A stretch of 5,745 bases of DNA from an uncultured Phenylobacterium sp. (GTDB lineage: Bacteria > Pseudomonadota > Alphaproteobacteria > Caulobacterales > Caulobacteraceae): the NCBI GenBank assembly GCA_945952355.1, contig CAMFIW010000216.1, positions 1 to 5,745 on the forward strand, in the 5' to 3' direction. The position numbers were made by a program, and so were the translations under genes. Positions 5,544 through 5,745 of this stretch are shown here, piece after piece. The first letter of the stretch is position 1. The number at the start of each line of letters is the position of its first letter. The notes below the pieces were generated by a model that was not told the origin of the DNA, ran no database searches, and saw only the letters and a list, made by a program, of their open reading frames with translations.

Positions 5544-5561
5544 GGCGCCTTGGGGCGTCCT
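5543..5561 (+). terminator. Weak hairpin after the CoA ligase stop
   Basis: AGGCGCC (5543-5549) can pair with GGCGTCCT (5554-5561) around a 4-base loop, with one bulged base. It starts on the stop codon and is followed by only a short TTT, so it is at best a poor intrinsic terminator. Confidence 0.25.
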
Positions 5562-5641
5562 GGGGCATTTGATCGTCGTCAATTCGCCTGACAAGGAAAG
5601 CGGCTTGCATAGCTGCACCCATTCCGCGAGTCTCCGGGGCG

Positions 5642-5735
5642 TCGAGCGCGTTCCGCGGAAGCGGGACCCGGTTTGCGATGAGGACGCGCTCGAGTTTTTG
5701 ATCCGAAGCACGATGCGATCGGCGCCGTGCTTCGG
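5642..5735. repeat. Nested palindromic intergenic element (REP-like)
   Basis: TCGAGCGCG (5642-5650) and CGCGCTCGA (5685-5693) form a perfect 9-base inverted repeat around a region that starts with the palindrome TTCCGCGGAA (5651-5660). Then TTTTTGAT precedes a second perfect pair, CCGAAGCAC (5703-5711) and GTGCTTCGG (5727-5735), with a 15-base loop. This layout looks like the dispersed palindromic elements common between genes in alphaproteobacteria. Only one copy is in the window, so repetition is inferred from its form. It may extend past 5745. The second hairpin has no T-run after it on either strand. Confidence 0.5.
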
Positions 5736-5745
5736 GACCTTGAGG

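Noticed and set aside
3905..5572. Plus-strand open frame of 555 codons in a second frame of the ligase
   Set aside because: Its product is almost all G, R, A and P with no family features; the overlapping frame carries all ligase motifs.
5415..5711. Minus-strand open frame of 98 codons near the right edge
   Set aside because: It reads through the palindromic element and then antisense into the ligase; composition and context give no support for a gene.

Overview
The window is GC-rich, with G/C-biased third codon positions, TTG starts and short inverted-repeat spacers. It reads like an alphaproteobacterium, most likely of the Caulobacter/Phenylobacterium type; this placement is inferred from composition and gene style, not from a search. 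Four of the five ordinary genes are on the minus strand and one is on the plus strand.

Left block (1-1843, minus strand): a GT4-type glycosyltransferase is followed, 8 bases after its stop, by the N-terminal part of a glycogen-debranching-enzyme-like protein (amylo-alpha-1,6-glucosidase family) that runs off the left edge. The two form an operon and probably act on the same glucan-like polymer or oligosaccharide.

Central spacer (1844-2462): this looks empty at normal gene-calling thresholds, but on the minus strand it holds two tandem, paralogous micro-genes of 33 and 34 codons. Each encodes one hydrophobic segment followed by a nearly identical tail, SPILPDEN-xx-LPQG. Nine of the twelve identical tail codons differ between the copies, every time silently, which is strong internal evidence that both are translated and under purifying selection. 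I do not recognise the family, and it is the main discovery candidate here. A motif GGAAC-N16/17-CGCTTG, resembling the EcfG general-stress promoter, precedes both the downstream micro-gene and the glycosyltransferase. The upstream micro-gene has its own possible promoter and a 12-base direct repeat.

Middle block (2463-3742, minus strand): a short YtrA-type GntR repressor overlaps (ATGA) a slipin/stomatin-like SPFH membrane protein. An exact 18-bp palindrome, imperfectly extended to 30 bp, lies on the repressor's start codon and promoter, implying tight autoregulation. A GC-rich hairpin after the slipin gene separates this operon from the micro-genes.

Right block (3855-5745, plus strand): a divergently transcribed acyl/aryl-CoA ligase of the class I adenylate-forming family starts at TTG behind a perfect AGGAGG. 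Behind it is a spacer with nested inverted repeats that looks like an intergenic palindromic repeat element, continuing to or past the window edge.
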